A DNA stretch of 64,000 nucleotides, taken from contig NZ_CANNGO010000006.1 in NCBI RefSeq assembly GCF_947504215.1, forward strand, positions 62,001-126,000. The letters run 5' to 3'. The translations under genes were made by a program, and so were the position numbers. Position 1 is the stretch's first letter; each line of letters starts with the position of its first letter. The notes below the pieces were generated by a model. That model saw nothing but the letters and a program-made list of their open reading frames with translations. It was not told the DNA's origin and searched no databases. This document shows positions 54,076 through 63,378 of the stretch, one piece after another. Source of the DNA: an uncultured Ruegeria sp. (lineage in GTDB: Bacteria; Pseudomonadota; Alphaproteobacteria; Rhodobacterales; Rhodobacteraceae).

Positions 54076-55257
54076 TCAACGGAAGCTGACGGTCTTGTTT
54101 TCACCGTCGGTCACTTCGATCTCGCGGTAGGAGCCCGCGCTTTCACCGGGGCCGATCAGCTCAACACCGGATGCTCCGACATAGTCGATCTCTTCGCCTG
54201 CTGCCAAAAGCTCCAGACCCTTGGCCAGTTCACCCGGATAGATTTTTTCACCTGGTGCGTTGGCCACATCCATGACTTTCGCGGCATAATCTGCAGGGGT
54301 TGTCGAACCTGCGGCCTGCATGGCTAGCATGAACAGCGCCGCTGCGTCGTAAGATTCAGGCGAATACGGAGATGATCCGTCAAAGCCTGCAGCTTCGGAC
54401 AGGGCAAAGTACTTTTCAGCGCCTTCACCACCCGAACCCGCGATCTGACCGAACGAGCCGTTCAGGTCAGCGCCCACATTGGCAGGCAGCGAGTCACCGA
54501 TCATCCCGCCGGGCAGACCGAATGTGTCGAACGCGCCGCTGTCCAGCGAGGATTGGATAATACCCAGACCACCTTGATCCAGATAACCCGCGACGACAAG
54601 AATGTCGCCTCCGGCCGAGGCCAGCGCTCCAACTTCGGCCGAGTAATCCGCCTTGCCGTCTTCATGCGCAGCCACGATGGTCACTTCGCCACCGGCAGCT
54701 TCGAACGAAGACTGGATCGCGTCGGCCAGACCTTTGCCATAGTCGTTGTTGGTGTAGGTCAGCGCGATAGAGTTGATGCCGCGATCTTGCAGGATGTCCG
54801 CCATCACCTGACCTTCACGCGCGTCCGAAGGCGCGGTGCGGAAGAACAGGCCATTGTCTTCCATGGTCGACAGACCGGGCGAGGTAGCAGAGGGTGAGAT
54901 CATCACCATACCGTTCGGAATGGCGACATTCTGCAGAATCGCACCTGTCACACCCGAGCAGTCTCCGCCGATGATGCCAGCAACACCGTCGGCAATCATA
55001 CGTTCGCCGTTCGATGTGGACAGACCGTTGTCGATACAACCCGTGTCTGCACGCATACCAACGACCGTGGCCCCATCAAGCAGTTTGCCCGATTCTGTAA
55101 CTTCGGCGATTGCCATCTCGGCTCCTGAACCCATCGCGGGGGCCAGCGATTCGATCGGGCCGGTAAACCCGATCAGAATACCCAGTTTGACATCTTCGGC
55201 CATTGCGGCGCCCGCCAACAATGCGGTTGCTGCAGTTGCAGTAAGCAGCTTTTTCAT
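54076..55257 (-). CDS. branched-chain amino acid-type ABC transporter substrate-binding protein
   Basis: Periplasmic type I binding protein (Peripla_BP_6/LivK-like), 393 residues from ATG 55257 with GGGAG upstream. Signal peptide MKKLLTATAATALLAGAAMA, then EDVKLGILIGFTGPIESLAP, the usual opening. GGDCSGVTGAILQNV, MISPSATSPGLS, ALTYTNNDYGKGLADA and ILVVAGYLDQGGLGI mark the two lobes. One cysteine pair (DTGCIDNG, GGDCSGV) is likely. It is the first gene of the Liv cluster, upstream of livG. Ligand preference cannot be read; Leu/Ile/Val, other amino acids or amides are possible. Confidence 0.92.
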   Translation of the reverse strand: MKKLLTATAATALLAGAAMAEDVKLGILIGFTGPIESLAPAMGSGAEMAIAEVTESGKLLDGATVVGMRADTGCIDNGLSTSNGERMIADGVAGIIGGDCSGVTGAILQNVAIPNGMVMISPSATSPGLSTMEDNGLFFRTAPSDAREGQVMADILQDRGINSIALTYTNNDYGKGLADAIQSSFEAAGGEVTIVAAHEDGKADYSAEVGALASAGGDILVVAGYLDQGGLGIIQSSLDSGAFDTFGLPGGMIGDSLPANVGADLNGSFGQIAGSGGEGAEKYFALSEAAGFDGSSPYSPESYDAAALFMLAMQAAGSTTPADYAAKVMDVANAPGEKIYPGELAKGLELLAAGEEIDYVGASGVELIGPGESAGSYREIEVTDGENKTVSFR

Positions 55258-55420
55258 ATGGTTACTCCCTGATTTTATCTTCTTTCTGCGCACGACCCTA
55301 GGCAAGCTGCTCAAAAAAGAAAAGTCCTAACGAAAAAGTGCTTTTGCATACATTAATTCTATTTGTTTTGTTGGCGCTGCCGGGTTTCGGTGGTGTTTCA
55401 ATACTTGGTGGAGGGCGAAG

Positions 55421-56515
55421 ATGATCCGGCTTGTTGCGATTCTCATTTTGACTTGGGCGACCGGTACGGCCCATGCGGACACCTTGCAAACTGCGTCAGG
55501 CCCAGCCCGTGTCACGCAAATGTTGAAAGGTCTGGACACGCCGTGGGCCGTGGGCATTTTGCCGGACGGTAGTTTCCTGGTTACGGAACGCGACGGCGAC
55601 CTGCTTTACGTCAGCAATGGCAAAACGCAGCCTGTGTCTGGCGTGCCCAAGGTTGCTGAATCGGGGCAGGGCGGCTTGCTAGATGTCACCGTCGCAGAGG
55701 ATTTCAGCCAAAGCCGAGAGGTGTTTCTGTCCTTCTCTAAACCGCAAGCAGATGGGGCCGGAACGGCGGTGGCCGTGGCGCGGTTGTCTGAGAATGGGCA
55801 ACGCCTGACAAATCTGCGCGTCATATTCGAGGCTATGCCCGGCGGAGCGGGTGGGCGGCACTTTGGCTCGCGCGTGGTCGAGGCCAGAGATGGCACACTG
55901 TTCATAACTCTCGGTGATCGGGGCGACAGGCCCTCTGCGCAGGACAGATCAAACCACATGGGTTCTGTCATTCGGATTACGCGTGACGGTTCAGTGCCTG
56001 CCGACAATCCATTTATAGGGCAGCCTGATATCCGTCCTGAAATCTGGTCCTTTGGTCATAGAAACCCGCAAGGCGCAGGGTTGGATTTAGATGGGCAACT
56101 GTGGGTGTCCGAACACGGTGCGAGGGGCGGGGATGAGGTTAACGCTATCCGCAAAGGATCAAACTACGGGTGGCCGGTGATCTCTTACGGTACCCATTAT
56201 TCCGGGGAGAAGATCGGCGAGGGAACATCGCAAGCCGGGTTGGAACAGCCCGAACACTACTGGGACCCGTCTATCGCGCCATCGGGGTTGCTGGTGTATT
56301 CCGGCAAGCTGTGGCCCCAGTGGAGGGGTGACATCTTTGTCGGCTCGCTCAAGTTCGACTATATCGCGCACCTGGGGGGATCGCCGCTGCGCGAGGTTGA
56401 GCAGATCAAAGGGCCGGAAACCGAACGCGTTCGTGACATTGTCGAAGCTCCGGATGGATCAATCTGGTTTATATCGGTCGGGCAGGGCGCCGTGTATCGC
56501 ATGACGCCCGGCTGA
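55421..56515 (+). CDS. PQQ-dependent aldose sugar dehydrogenase (YliI/Asd-like)
   Basis: Periplasmic six-bladed beta-propeller of the GSDH family (PF07995), 364 residues, which oxidises aldoses with PQQ. It has a signal peptide (MIRLVAILILTWATGTAHA). Family blocks: GLDTPWAVGILPDGSFLVTERDG, AESGQGGLLDVTVAEDFSQS, GGRHFGSRVVEARDGTLFITLGDRG, the HRNPQGAGLD calcium/PQQ region and WVSEHGARGGDEVN. It ends WFISVGQGAVYRMTPG. Convergent with the GlxA-type regulator (4 bases apart) and divergent from the Liv binding protein. Confidence 0.9.
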   Translation: MIRLVAILILTWATGTAHADTLQTASGPARVTQMLKGLDTPWAVGILPDGSFLVTERDGDLLYVSNGKTQPVSGVPKVAESGQGGLLDVTVAEDFSQSREVFLSFSKPQADGAGTAVAVARLSENGQRLTNLRVIFEAMPGGAGGRHFGSRVVEARDGTLFITLGDRGDRPSAQDRSNHMGSVIRITRDGSVPADNPFIGQPDIRPEIWSFGHRNPQGAGLDLDGQLWVSEHGARGGDEVNAIRKGSNYGWPVISYGTHYSGEKIGEGTSQAGLEQPEHYWDPSIAPSGLLVYSGKLWPQWRGDIFVGSLKFDYIAHLGGSPLREVEQIKGPETERVRDIVEAPDGSIWFISVGQGAVYRMTPG

Positions 56516-56519
56516 GACC

Positions 56520-57524
56520 TCAGACCGACAAACGCCCGCTTTGCGTTCCGCGTTCGCGGTAGGGCGTGGTGTTGTAATGCGCCCGGTAGCATTTCGAGAA
56601 ATGGCTGGGTGAGGCAAAACCGCAGGCAAGTGCCACGTTGATTACGCTCATATCTGTCTGCATCAGCAGGTTGCGCGCCTTATGCAACCGCAGCTCCATA
56701 TAGTAACGCTTGGGCGATCGGCTGAGGTACCGACGGAACAGCCGCTCAAGCTGTCGGGTGGACATGCCGACATCCTTGGCCAGAATCGAAGGCGAGATCG
56801 GCTCTTCGATGTTCTTTTCCATCATCAGGATAACCTGGCTGAGTTTGGGGTGACGCACACCAATGCGTGTTGGTGTCGACAGGCGCTGCGTGTCCTGGTC
56901 CGTACGGATCGAGGAATAAATCATCTGATCCGCGACTGCGTTTGCAAGATCTTCACCAAAATCATCGGCAATCAGTTTGAGCATCAGGTCGATCGATGAA
57001 GTCCCACCGGCTGTGGTCATGCGGTTTCCATCGATCAGAAACACCGATTTGGTCAGCTCAACGCTGTCGAACTCCTCGGCAAAACTGTCCGAATTTTCCC
57101 AATGGATCGTCGCGCGTTTGCCATCCAGCAACCCGGCTTTCGCCAATGTATAAGCCGCAGTGCACAGCCCACCAATCTTTAGCCCCTTGCGCGCTTCACG
57201 GCGCAACCAGTTCAATACGCGCTTGGTGGTAGCGGCCTGAACGTCTACGCCACCGCAGACCATTATAACCTGGTCGCGCTGTAGCTCGCCCAGGTCTGAA
57301 TCCAGCTTAAACGTGGTTCCAGATGAACAGGATACGGTTTCTCCACCTTCTCCTGCCAGAGTCCATGTGTATATGGTGCGATCAGCCATACGGTTGGCGA
57401 TGCGCAGGCTATCCAGAGCAGATGCAAAAGACAGCAACGAGAACTTGTCCAAAAGGACAAAAACAAAGCTAACTGGTTTATCCGTGCGGGCGTCCACAGT
57501 GACAACTTGGCGTTGCTCTTGCAT
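56520..57524 (-). CDS. GlxA-family transcriptional regulator (DJ-1/PfpI + AraC HTH)
   Basis: A 334-residue regulator: an N-terminal DJ-1/PfpI-like sensor domain (about 10-190; VFVLLDKFSLLSFASALDSLR, MVCGGVDVQ, GGLCTAAYTLAKAGLLDG) and a C-terminal AraC helix-turn-helix pair (about 230-325; MEKNIEEPISPSILAKDVGMS, RQLERLFRRYLSRSPKRYYM, NVALACGFASPSHFSKCYRAHY). This architecture includes GbdR and CdhR, regulators of glycine betaine and carnitine breakdown. I start at ATG 57524 (AAGGACA upstream). Its targets are not apparent from neighbours. Confidence 0.9.
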   Translation of the reverse strand: MQEQRQVVTVDARTDKPVSFVFVLLDKFSLLSFASALDSLRIANRMADRTIYTWTLAGEGGETVSCSSGTTFKLDSDLGELQRDQVIMVCGGVDVQAATTKRVLNWLRREARKGLKIGGLCTAAYTLAKAGLLDGKRATIHWENSDSFAEEFDSVELTKSVFLIDGNRMTTAGGTSSIDLMLKLIADDFGEDLANAVADQMIYSSIRTDQDTQRLSTPTRIGVRHPKLSQVILMMEKNIEEPISPSILAKDVGMSTRQLERLFRRYLSRSPKRYYMELRLHKARNLLMQTDMSVINVALACGFASPSHFSKCYRAHYNTTPYRERGTQSGRLSV

Positions 57525-57692
57525 GGCGATTTGTCCTTGAATTGGCGACGGCTGCACCTACGTCGCGTCTGAGTTGCCAGACACCATGCTCAAAGCTTCT
57601 TTACCACGTCAAGAGGTGCAAATCGGATATGGCCACTCTTCCCTGCTTTTTGTATAGAGACCACCTGAAATACATCAGCGGAGAACTAAGCT

Positions 57693-59063
57693 ATGACTGA
57701 GTGGCAAAAAACGAGCTGGCGCAACAAGCCCCGGGTTCAGATGCCAGAGTATACCGACGCGGCCGCGCTGGCCAAAGTCGAGGCTCAGCTTTCACAGTAT
57801 CCCCCGCTGGTCTTTGCCGGTGAGGCACGGCGTCTCAAGCAACATCTTGGTGCCGCTGGTCGCGGTGAGGCCTTTTTGCTGCAGGGTGGGGATTGCGCTG
57901 AAAGCTTTGAACAATTCAGCGCGGATGCGATCCGCGATACGTTCAAGGTGATGCTGCAGATGGCCATGGTTTTGACCTATGGAGCCAAGGTTCCGGTGGT
58001 GAAAGTGGGTCGCATGGCCGGCCAATTCGCCAAACCTCGCAGCGCGCCGACCGAGGTTATCGACGGCGTAGAACTGCCCAGCTACCGTGGCGATATCATC
58101 AACGAACTGGCCTTCACGCCCGAATCCCGGATTCCGAATCCTCAGAAAATGCTGCAGGCCTACACGCAGGCCGCCGCGACTCTGAACCTGTTGCGCGCGT
58201 TTTCGACCGGTGGTTTTGCGGATATGAGCATGGTGCATTCGTGGACGCTGGGCTTTACCGATGAACAGGACGTTCAGAAGTATTCTGAAATTGCCGACCG
58301 AATTCAGGACACCATCGACTTCATGGGTGCGGCGGGGATTACCGCAGATACAACGCATGAGTTCTCGACCGTCGAATTCTACACAAGCCATGAAGGGCTG
58401 TTGCTGGAGTATGAAGAGGCGCTGACACGTTTGGATTCCACCTCGGGCAACTGGCTGGCCGGGTCCGGGCACATGATCTGGATCGGTGATCGCACCCGTC
58501 AACCCGATGGGGCACATGTCGAGTTCTGCCGCGGGGTTCAAAACCCCATCGGCCTGAAATGCGGCCCGACCACCTCGGCCGAAGACCTCAAGGTTTTGAT
58601 GTCCAAGCTGAACCCGGAAAACGAAGAGGGTCGCCTGACCCTGATCGCGCGTTTTGGCGCTGGCAAAGCAGGTGAGCATCTGCCGCGTCTGGTCAAGGCC
58701 GTGAAAGAAGAAGGCGCCAATGTCACTTGGGTTTGTGATCCGATGCATGGCAACACCATCAAGTCGGCGACAGGCTACAAAACCCGGCCCTTCGATTCGG
58801 TATTGCGCGAAGTGCGCGACTTCTTTGGTGTTCATCAGGCCGAAGGCACCATTCCCGGCGGCGTGCACTTCGAGATGACCGGTCTGGATGTCACGGAATG
58901 CACCGGTGGCGTGCGTGCAGTGACCGAAGAGGATCTGTCCGACCGCTATCATACCGCATGCGATCCACGCCTGAATGCGTCTCAGGCGTTGGAGCTGGCC
59001 TTCCTTGTTGCTGAAGAACTGACCAATTTGCGTCGCGATCGTTCAAAGCGCCAAGCAAGCTAA
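57693..59063 (+). CDS. class II DAHP synthase (3-deoxy-7-phosphoheptulonate synthase)
   Basis: First enzyme of the shikimate pathway, condensing PEP and erythrose 4-phosphate. It has 456 residues and belongs to the class II (plant-like) group. It opens with [20 protein letters not shown]. Motifs: [88 protein letters not shown] and [18 protein letters not shown], all standard. It is often named aroG or aroF in annotations. Monocistronic, with a terminator 24 bases past the stop. Confidence 0.95.
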   Translation: MTEWQKTSWRNKPRVQMPEYTDAAALAKVEAQLSQYPPLVFAGEARRLKQHLGAAGRGEAFLLQGGDCAESFEQFSADAIRDTFKVMLQMAMVLTYGAKVPVVKVGRMAGQFAKPRSAPTEVIDGVELPSYRGDIINELAFTPESRIPNPQKMLQAYTQAAATLNLLRAFSTGGFADMSMVHSWTLGFTDEQDVQKYSEIADRIQDTIDFMGAAGITADTTHEFSTVEFYTSHEGLLLEYEEALTRLDSTSGNWLAGSGHMIWIGDRTRQPDGAHVEFCRGVQNPIGLKCGPTTSAEDLKVLMSKLNPENEEGRLTLIARFGAGKAGEHLPRLVKAVKEEGANVTWVCDPMHGNTIKSATGYKTRPFDSVLREVRDFFGVHQAEGTIPGGVHFEMTGLDVTECTGGVRAVTEEDLSDRYHTACDPRLNASQALELAFLVAEELTNLRRDRSKRQAS

Positions 59064-59086
59064 GACATCTACGAGTTATCGGGAAG

Positions 59087-59112
59087 CGGCGGGTTATTGA
59101 TCCGCCGTTTTT
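59087..59112 (+). terminator. Rho-independent terminator after DAHP synthase
   Basis: CGGCGG / CCGCCG stem around a 9-base loop, then TTTTT. It sits between the convergent DAHP synthase and PAS genes. Confidence 0.85.
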
Positions 59113-59118
59113 CGTTGG

Positions 59119-59799
59119 TCAGTCGTCTCTGGAAACGACCAGTCGGAGGTGGTTTCGGGGTCGCTTGAGTTCTGACTGATCTTCCGCAAAGCCGGCAGCA
59201 TTTTCCAGTTCGGGTTTCGCGGACACGTGCATGTCTGACAACAGTTTGAGGCGTCTGTCGGATATGGCAAAACGGCGCGGTGTTGAGCCAATTGTACCGT
59301 CGCTCACCATGATGCCAAGAACCCGGCTCACATCTCCCAGGTCACTTTGTAGGGGAAGAAGTATCATGCGCGCCTGCAACCGCGCGCGACCCAGCGTGCC
59401 AGCCGACACGACACTTAGCTCTGCCGTCGCGGGTGCGGAGAGGACTTGTTCAAGCACGTCTTTCAAATCCGCTCGCGCATCAGGTTCAAAAAAGGATGTC
59501 AGCGGCATTCCCCGAACCTCCATTCCCGCGAGTTTGTTCAGATGGCTGCCAGCCAGGCGAAACCGCGCAAGGCCCGGCGCGATGCGTTCCAGAATGAATG
59601 TGTATTCCAGAACATTCTCTAACCCGCGCGGATCAACCTGCGACCGTTTCGGAACGCCGTCGCCTGTCAGTAATGCGGTCCAGTAAGCCTCGGCCTGGCG
59701 GATCGGCGAGAGGCTGCGCCCACTGTCAAAGCGATCCATTGCGACGATCTTTCCAAATCCTGGCCCGGAACCAATCCCGAAAAAGGTTTTCATTTCCAT
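59119..59799 (-). CDS. PAS_5-domain protein
   Basis: A protein of about 226 residues of the PAS_5 family (PF07310), common in alphaproteobacteria and of unknown function. Features: SPIRQAEAYWTALLTGDGVPKRSQVDPRGLEN, then LEYTFILERIAPGLARFRLAGSHLNKLAGMEVRGMPLTSFF, the core of the family, and a basic C-terminal tail (LKRPRNHLRLVVSRDD). No output domain is attached. Starts at 59802 (GTG), 59799 and 59793 are all possible; AGGGTG lies just upstream. A CtrA-like box lies 120 bp upstream, between it and yicC. Confidence 0.8.
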   Translation of the reverse strand: MEMKTFFGIGSGPGFGKIVAMDRFDSGRSLSPIRQAEAYWTALLTGDGVPKRSQVDPRGLENVLEYTFILERIAPGLARFRLAGSHLNKLAGMEVRGMPLTSFFEPDARADLKDVLEQVLSAPATAELSVVSAGTLGRARLQARMILLPLQSDLGDVSRVLGIMVSDGTIGSTPRRFAISDRRLKLLSDMHVSAKPELENAAGFAEDQSELKRPRNHLRLVVSRDD

Positions 59800-59918
59800 C
59801 ACCCTAACATCAAACCGCCGCCATTTTCATAAAATGCGAGACATCGCATATGTCGGCGGCCCAAAAGCCTCTGCTCTGGTCAGTTTGACTCGGGTTAAGA
59901 CAATTTTGGAGTAATTCT

Positions 59919-59934
59919 TTAATGAATGGTTAAC
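59919..59934 (+). promoter_or_regulatory. CtrA-like box between the PAS_5 gene and yicC
   Basis: TTAATGAATGGTTAAC, exact TTAA-N7-TTAAC; read on the minus strand it gives TTAACCAT, the half-site form common in Rhizobiales and Rhodobacterales. It is 104 bp before yicC and 120 bp before the PAS_5 gene, so either could be the target. Confidence 0.6.
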
Positions 59935-60037
59935 TTCTGCGGATCAATTGCGGCGTCAGCAAAGTCTTGCTCTGGACCGGTCAATGGCATTAGGTGCGGC
60001 AGGCGGCAGAAGCAGCGCAGTGACAGAAAGGGCAGTC

Positions 60038-60928
60038 ATGATCAGATCCATGACCGGGTTTGCCTCGGGCAAGGGGGCATTTGGCCCGCATAGCTGGACG
60101 TGGGAACTGCGCAGCGTGAACGGCAAAGGGCTGGATTTACGCATTCGGGTCCCGGAATGGCTGACCGGGCTAGAGGTTGCGTTGCGCGGTACCCTGTCTA
60201 AGTCTCTGAGCCGCGGAAACGTGACGCTATCCATGCGTCTCAGCCGCGATGAGGCAGATGCCGAACTGGCGTTGAACGAAGCCGCGATGGCCGATGCGAT
60301 GGATGCTTTGGTGAAAACACAACAGATGGCCGAGGCGCGTGGGGTGTCCCTGGCGTTATCCAGTGCAACGGATCTGCTGGCGATGAAAGGGATGATGGAG
60401 GCCGGTACAGACGCCGATGATCCAGGCCCCTTGGTTGCGCATCTGACGTCCAAGTTCCCCGAACTTCTGAGTGCATTCATAGACATGCGTCAAACTGAGG
60501 GCGAAGCACTTGCTGGTGTACTGACATCTCAGTTGGATCAGGTTGCCTCTTTGACAGAACAAGCCGCAGAGCTGGCTGCACAGCGCAAGGACAAGATGGC
60601 GGATGCGTTGCGTGAAAATCTGGCGCGCGTAATGGATAACACACAGGGTGCAGACCCTGATCGCGTGGCGCAAGAACTGGCTTTGATCGCGGTCAAAGCG
60701 GACATTACTGAAGAAATTGATCGTTTGATTGCCCATGTGGCAGCTGCGCGTGACCTGCTGGGTCAAGACGGGGCCGTTGGGCGCAAGTTGGATTTCCTGA
60801 TGCAGGAGTTCAACCGAGAGGCAAATACACTGTGTTCAAAAGCGCAAAGCGCTGATTTGACGTCCGTAGGGCTTGAGCTGAAAGCCGTGATCGACCAGAT
60901 GCGTGAACAGGTGCAAAACATTGAATAG
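60038..60928 (+). CDS. yicC: YicC/YloC family endoribonuclease
   Basis: A 296-residue protein of the YicC family, shown in E. coli and relatives to have endoribonuclease activity. I start at ATG 60038 (AAGGG upstream), where the conserved N-terminus [13 protein letters not shown] begins. [31 protein letters not shown] and the highly conserved tail [49 protein letters not shown] are intact. The gene runs into gmk with an 18-base gap, the usual yicC-gmk pairing. Confidence 0.93.
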   Translation: MIRSMTGFASGKGAFGPHSWTWELRSVNGKGLDLRIRVPEWLTGLEVALRGTLSKSLSRGNVTLSMRLSRDEADAELALNEAAMADAMDALVKTQQMAEARGVSLALSSATDLLAMKGMMEAGTDADDPGPLVAHLTSKFPELLSAFIDMRQTEGEALAGVLTSQLDQVASLTEQAAELAAQRKDKMADALRENLARVMDNTQGADPDRVAQELALIAVKADITEEIDRLIAHVAAARDLLGQDGAVGRKLDFLMQEFNREANTLCSKAQSADLTSVGLELKAVIDQMREQVQNIE

Positions 60929-60945
60929 AAATGGGAATGACTGAA

Positions 60946-61587
60946 ATGGCGCACCGCCGGGGTCTACTAATTATTCTCTCCTCGCCTTCAGGGGCGGGAA
61001 AGTCCACTTTGGCGCGACGGCTGATGGCATGGGACAGCGACCTGGAGTTTTCGGTGTCCGCGACGACCCGCGACCCGCGCCCCGGAGAAGAGCATGGGCG
61101 CGAGTATTACTTCCTCAGCGAGGATGCCTTCAGACAGCAGGTGTCCGAAGGTCAGATGCTGGAACATGCCCACGTGTTCGGCAACTTCTACGGCTCTCCT
61201 GCAGGACCGGTGCGGGAATCGATCAATGCCGGACGGGATGTGTTGTTCGATGTGGATTGGCAGGGCGAGGTTCAGATCAGGAACTCGGATCTGGGAAAGC
61301 ACGCGCTGTCGATCTTCATTCTGCCTCCATCGATCCCAGAGCTGCGACGCCGGCTGGAAACACGTGGTCAGGACAGCGAAGACGTAATCGCTAAACGCAT
61401 GCTCAAAAGCTGGGACGAGATCAGCCACTGGGGGTATTACGACTACGTTCTGGTGAATGACGATCTGGATGCAACCGAAGACAAGCTGAAGACAATCGTC
61501 AGCGCAGAACGGATGCGACGGATCCAGCAGCCCAGCCTACAAGACCATGTAAGAACCCTGCAAAACGAATTTGAGGGATTGTCATGA
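60946..61587 (+). CDS. gmk: guanylate kinase
   Basis: Phosphorylates GMP to GDP. About 213 residues from ATG 60946 ([20 protein letters not shown]), which has GGGA nine bases upstream; ATGs at 60931 and 60937 are in frame and possible. The P-loop [15 protein letters not shown], the GMP-binding [20 protein letters not shown] and the YGSPAGPV lid are intact. Its stop overlaps the carbonic anhydrase-like gene (ATGA). Together with guaB this window holds two of the steps to GDP. Confidence 0.97.
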   Translation: MAHRRGLLIILSSPSGAGKSTLARRLMAWDSDLEFSVSATTRDPRPGEEHGREYYFLSEDAFRQQVSEGQMLEHAHVFGNFYGSPAGPVRESINAGRDVLFDVDWQGEVQIRNSDLGKHALSIFILPPSIPELRRRLETRGQDSEDVIAKRMLKSWDEISHWGYYDYVLVNDDLDATEDKLKTIVSAERMRRIQQPSLQDHVRTLQNEFEGLS

Positions 61588-62108
61588 CACTCTACGCCTT
61601 GGGCGCGCACACGCCGCAGATTCACGAAGACACCTGGGTGGCACCGGATGCCAATCTGGTCGGGAAAGTTGTCCTGGAGCAGGGCGCCTCGGTTTGGTTT
61701 GGATGCACGATCCGGGCCGATCATGAAGAGATCCGTGTAGGTGCTGGCAGCAACGTTCAGGAAAACTGCGTCATGCATATCGACGCCGGATATCCTTTGA
61801 TCATCGGTCAGAACTGCACCATCGGGCACAAGGTTATGCTGCATGGCTGTACGATTGGTGACAACACCCTGATCGGAATGGGTGCCATCGTTCTGAACGG
61901 CGCAAAGATCGGAAAGAACTGCCTGATTGGGGCAGGGGCGCTGATCACTGAAAACAAAGAGATCCCGGACAATTCCCTTGTTATGGGGTCGCCCGGTAAG
62001 GTTGTTCGACAACTGGACGACGCTGCTGCGAGGAAAATTACGTTTAGCGCGCTACACTATCAGGAAAACATGCGCTTGTTTCGTGAAACGTTGACACAAA
62101 CCTCTTAG
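61584..62108 (+). CDS. gamma-carbonic anhydrase family protein (YrdA/PaaY-like)
   Basis: A 174-residue left-handed beta-helix trimer-forming protein. The hexapeptide repeats run from about 10 to 140. The zinc histidines are in [10 protein letters not shown] and in [21 protein letters not shown]. Family members may be true carbonic anhydrases or thioesterase-like; activity is not certain. Overlaps gmk by four bases, so it is the third gene of the yicC-gmk operon. Confidence 0.92.
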   Translation: MTLYALGAHTPQIHEDTWVAPDANLVGKVVLEQGASVWFGCTIRADHEEIRVGAGSNVQENCVMHIDAGYPLIIGQNCTIGHKVMLHGCTIGDNTLIGMGAIVLNGAKIGKNCLIGAGALITENKEIPDNSLVMGSPGKVVRQLDDAAARKITFSALHYQENMRLFRETLTQTS

Positions 62109-62135
62109 GTACTTTGACAATCAGAGTTCCAAACC

Positions 62136-63182
62136 ATGTCCACAGACTTACTTGAAGAATTAGTGTCAGCCATTCCTATGCCCGCATTGATGGTCGATCA
62201 GACCGAACGCATTATTGCGGCCAATACGGATGCGAAGACACTGCTCAGCCAGAATATTCAGGGTCGGCACTTCGCCACCATTCTCCGGCAACCACAGGTG
62301 ATCGAGGCGATGGAGCAATGCCTGCGCACCAAAGGTCCCACCAAAACACGGCATTTGTCGAATGACGGGGCGCAGGACACGACATTTGAGGTTCAATGCC
62401 GCTACATGAACGGCGTTGGTACCGTATCTGGTGGGGCAGTTCTGGCGATCTTTCAGGATGTCACACATCTGGATCAGGCCAGTCAGATGCGCCGCGACTT
62501 TGTGGCAAATGTCAGCCACGAATTGCGCACACCACTTACCGCGCTGATGGGGTTTATCGAAACTCTGCGAGGGCCAGCCCGCGATGATGATGCCGCGCGG
62601 GAACGGTTCCTGCAGATTATGGACGAAGAAGCCAACCGGATGAACCGCCTAGTCGGTGACTTGCTGTCCCTGAACCGGGTAGAAAGCGAAGAGCGTGTGC
62701 GTCCCAAGGAAGAGTTGGAACTGACAGGCCTGTTGCAATCGACATTGAATTCACTGCGGCCCCTGGCGGAAGATGCCGGTGTATCCTTGTCGTTGAATGC
62801 TGTGGCTGGTCCGATCTCGGTGCCCGGGGATAGCGATCAGTTGCGGCAGGTCTTCACCAACCTGATTGAAAACGCCATCAAGTACGGCGGAAGCGGCGAA
62901 AGTGTTGAGGTTCTGGTCTCGGCCTCCGAAAGGGACACGGCGATGCGAGGACCCGCAGTGCGCGTGCAGATCATCGACAAAGGCCCGGGAATCGATGCCG
63001 TCCACTTGCCCCGCCTGACCGAGCGATTCTATCGCGCCGACAGTCATCGGTCGCGGCAACTAGGCGGAACCGGTTTGGGGCTCGCGATTGTAAAACACAT
63101 CGTGAATCGCCATCGAGGACGTTTGCGCGTGGAAAGTGATCTGGGAAAAGGGTCTGTTTTTACAGTGATTTTGCCGCGCTAG
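62136..63182 (+). CDS. phoR: phosphate regulon sensor histidine kinase PhoR
   Basis: Sensor kinase of 348 residues that phosphorylates PhoB when phosphate is short, under control of the Pst transporter and PhoU. A PAS domain (about 5-110: SAIPMPALMVDQTERIIAAN) precedes HisKA with the phospho-His near 128 in VANVSHELRTPLTALMGF, then the ATPase lobe (NLIENAIKYGGSGE, DKGPGIDAVHLPRLTERFYR, GGTGLGLAIVKHIVNRHRG). No strong N-terminal membrane helix is visible, unlike E. coli PhoR. It sits just upstream of pstS, the usual phoR-pstSCAB-phoUB order in this group. Confidence 0.92.
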   Translation: MSTDLLEELVSAIPMPALMVDQTERIIAANTDAKTLLSQNIQGRHFATILRQPQVIEAMEQCLRTKGPTKTRHLSNDGAQDTTFEVQCRYMNGVGTVSGGAVLAIFQDVTHLDQASQMRRDFVANVSHELRTPLTALMGFIETLRGPARDDDAARERFLQIMDEEANRMNRLVGDLLSLNRVESEERVRPKEELELTGLLQSTLNSLRPLAEDAGVSLSLNAVAGPISVPGDSDQLRQVFTNLIENAIKYGGSGESVEVLVSASERDTAMRGPAVRVQIIDKGPGIDAVHLPRLTERFYRADSHRSRQLGGTGLGLAIVKHIVNRHRGRLRVESDLGKGSVFTVILPR

Positions 63183-63266
63183 GCTTCTTCAAATATCTGA
63201 ACCAATGCCGTCAGCCTTCCCACAACCCAAAATGATTTTTGTTATCATACCGGTGAAACTCGTCGC

Positions 63267-63306
63267 TTGTCATGAAACCGTTACACACTTGTCACAAAAG
63301 GCTTAC
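63267..63306 (+). promoter_or_regulatory. two tandem Pho boxes before pstS (four half-sites in 11-bp phase)
   Basis: Half-sites TTGTCAT, CCGTTAC, TTGTCAC and GGCTTAC start at 63267, 63278, 63289 and 63300, exactly 11 bases apart with AT-rich 4-base spacers. The first and third match the PhoB half-site CTGTCAT/C at six of seven positions. They lie about 75-110 bp before the pstS ATG. PhoB binding as two tandem dimers is the expected reading. Confidence 0.8.
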
Positions 63307-63378
63307 GCACGATCCATAGGGGTGCGCTCAGGATCATCATGGGGGTGATCGCAAATGTACTTTCTCAAGGAGACTGAA

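Noticed and set aside
57792-58952. Minus-strand open frame of 386 residues
   Set aside because: Fully antisense to the class II DAHP synthase gene, with no recognisable domain; an artefact of codon bias.
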